A stretch of DNA of 23,436 nucleotides, from contig CABRZA010000016.1 of assembly GCA_902475285.1 (NCBI GenBank), positions 1-23,436 of the forward strand. Reading direction: 5' to 3'. Both the position numbers and the translations under genes were made by a program. The DNA is from an uncultured Porphyromonadaceae bacterium (GTDB lineage Bacteria > Bacteroidota > Bacteroidia > Bacteroidales > Muribaculaceae). A model generated the notes under the pieces. It did no database searches, was not told the DNA's origin, and saw only the letters and a list, made by a program, of their open reading frames with translations. Numbering within the stretch: the stretch's first letter is position 1; each line of letters starts with the position of its first letter. This document shows positions 23,209 through 23,436 of this stretch, piece by piece.

Positions 23209-23228
23209 GTCGGTCGCGCTCGACCGAC
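23209..23228 (+). repeat. Perfect hairpin GTCGGTCG-CGCT-CGACCGAC
   Basis: An 8-bp stem with a four-base loop. Its 3' arm and following bases (CTCGACCGACCCA) recur near 22460-22472 without the 5' arm; there they precede rather than follow the GAA-loop repeat, so the modules have been shuffled. Confidence 0.6.
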
Positions 23229-23275
23229 CCACCTCCACCAAGCAATTTTGTCTCAGCGTGGAGCTTCAGCGACAC

Positions 23276-23436
23276 TCACAGCACAATCTCCACGCCCTTC
23301 AACCCCGCCTCAGCCATCGCACCGCGCACCTTAGCCACCGTCTGCCCGCTGCACCCCCGCATCACAATCCTCTTCAGGGATAAGCAGCTGGCAAACATGC
23401 TTTCACATTTTTTTACCTTCGACATATCGAACCACG
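23276..23436 (-). CDS. C-terminal end of an unidentified Cys-containing protein (partial)
   Basis: A minus-strand frame is open from the right edge to a TGA at 23278-23276, giving at least 52 residues. Codon use is strongly coding-like (G/C-ending, many GTG, AAG, GCG). An internal ATG (residue 4 of the visible part) could be the true start, which would make a 49-residue protein. The sequence ends RGCSGQTVAKVRGAMAEAGL and KGVEIVL, a beta-alpha-beta-like pattern faintly similar to heavy-metal-associated domains, but the second metal Cys is missing. Three further Cys are nearby. I do not assign a function. Confidence 0.45.
   Translation of the reverse strand, partial: WFDMSKVKKCESMFASCLSLKRIVMRGCSGQTVAKVRGAMAEAGLKGVEIVL

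Larger units (their letters stand above)
22565..23275 (+). other. Gene-free palindrome-rich interval
   Basis: No credible gene is seen on either strand. The longer open frames here are proline- and serine-rich readings of the palindromes and have no recognisable domain. The interval holds degenerate and intact REP-like units, a MITE-like segment and palindrome block B, listed separately. Confidence 0.6.

Noticed and set aside
22082..23228. CRISPR array
   Set aside because: The repeats are palindromes of different types with irregular spacing, no uniform spacers and no cas genes.

Overview
The window comes from a Bacteroidota chromosome, most likely order Bacteroidales and plausibly a Muribaculaceae-like gut commensal; the family is inferred from gene content, not proven. 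Several intergenic regions carry the Bacteroidota promoter pattern (TTTG, about 19-20 nt, TAnnTTTG), start codons lack clear Shine-Dalgarno sequences, and the gene set is typical of the order: a T9SS-like C-terminal domain, a secreted TPR protein, a PstS-like lipoprotein and an AddB-like nuclease.

Layout. 1-4509 (+): the end of an unknown gene, a secreted TPR protein fused to a retropepsin-like protease domain, a secreted GH128/Asl1-like glycosidase broken by a one-base frameshift, and a 105-residue exported protein that is little more than a T9SS-like C-terminal domain. 4510-11311 (-): a tight five-gene operon reading mlaE, mlaF, holB, an AddB-like helicase-nuclease and hemW, with a strong promoter at 11409-11440. 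11473-13672 (-): a B12-binding radical SAM enzyme followed by a GT2 glycosyltransferase. 13826-15293 (+): a stand-alone trpB behind a complete tryptophan attenuator, with promoter, a leader peptide holding three consecutive Trp codons, competing hairpins and an intrinsic terminator. 15290-19650 (-): rarA, a 540-residue TPR protein, a PstS-like lipoprotein and a small two-helix membrane protein. 19850-21513 (-): an RluA-family pseudouridine synthase translationally coupled to fmt.

21638-23275 differs from the rest. A gene preceded by two palindromes encodes an N-terminal winged-helix-like domain. Its reading frame then runs into a dense array of short palindromes (REP-like elements and tetraloop hairpins), so its last roughly 150 residues are largely translated palindrome DNA. 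The array continues for another 700 bases without a credible gene and includes two 123-bp blocks about 90% identical and a MITE-like 137-bp segment. The window closes with the 3' end of a minus-strand gene.

The best supported regulatory system is the trpB attenuator. The most unusual region is the palindrome array and the winged-helix gene that has absorbed part of it. No rRNA, tRNA, CRISPR array or transposase gene was found.
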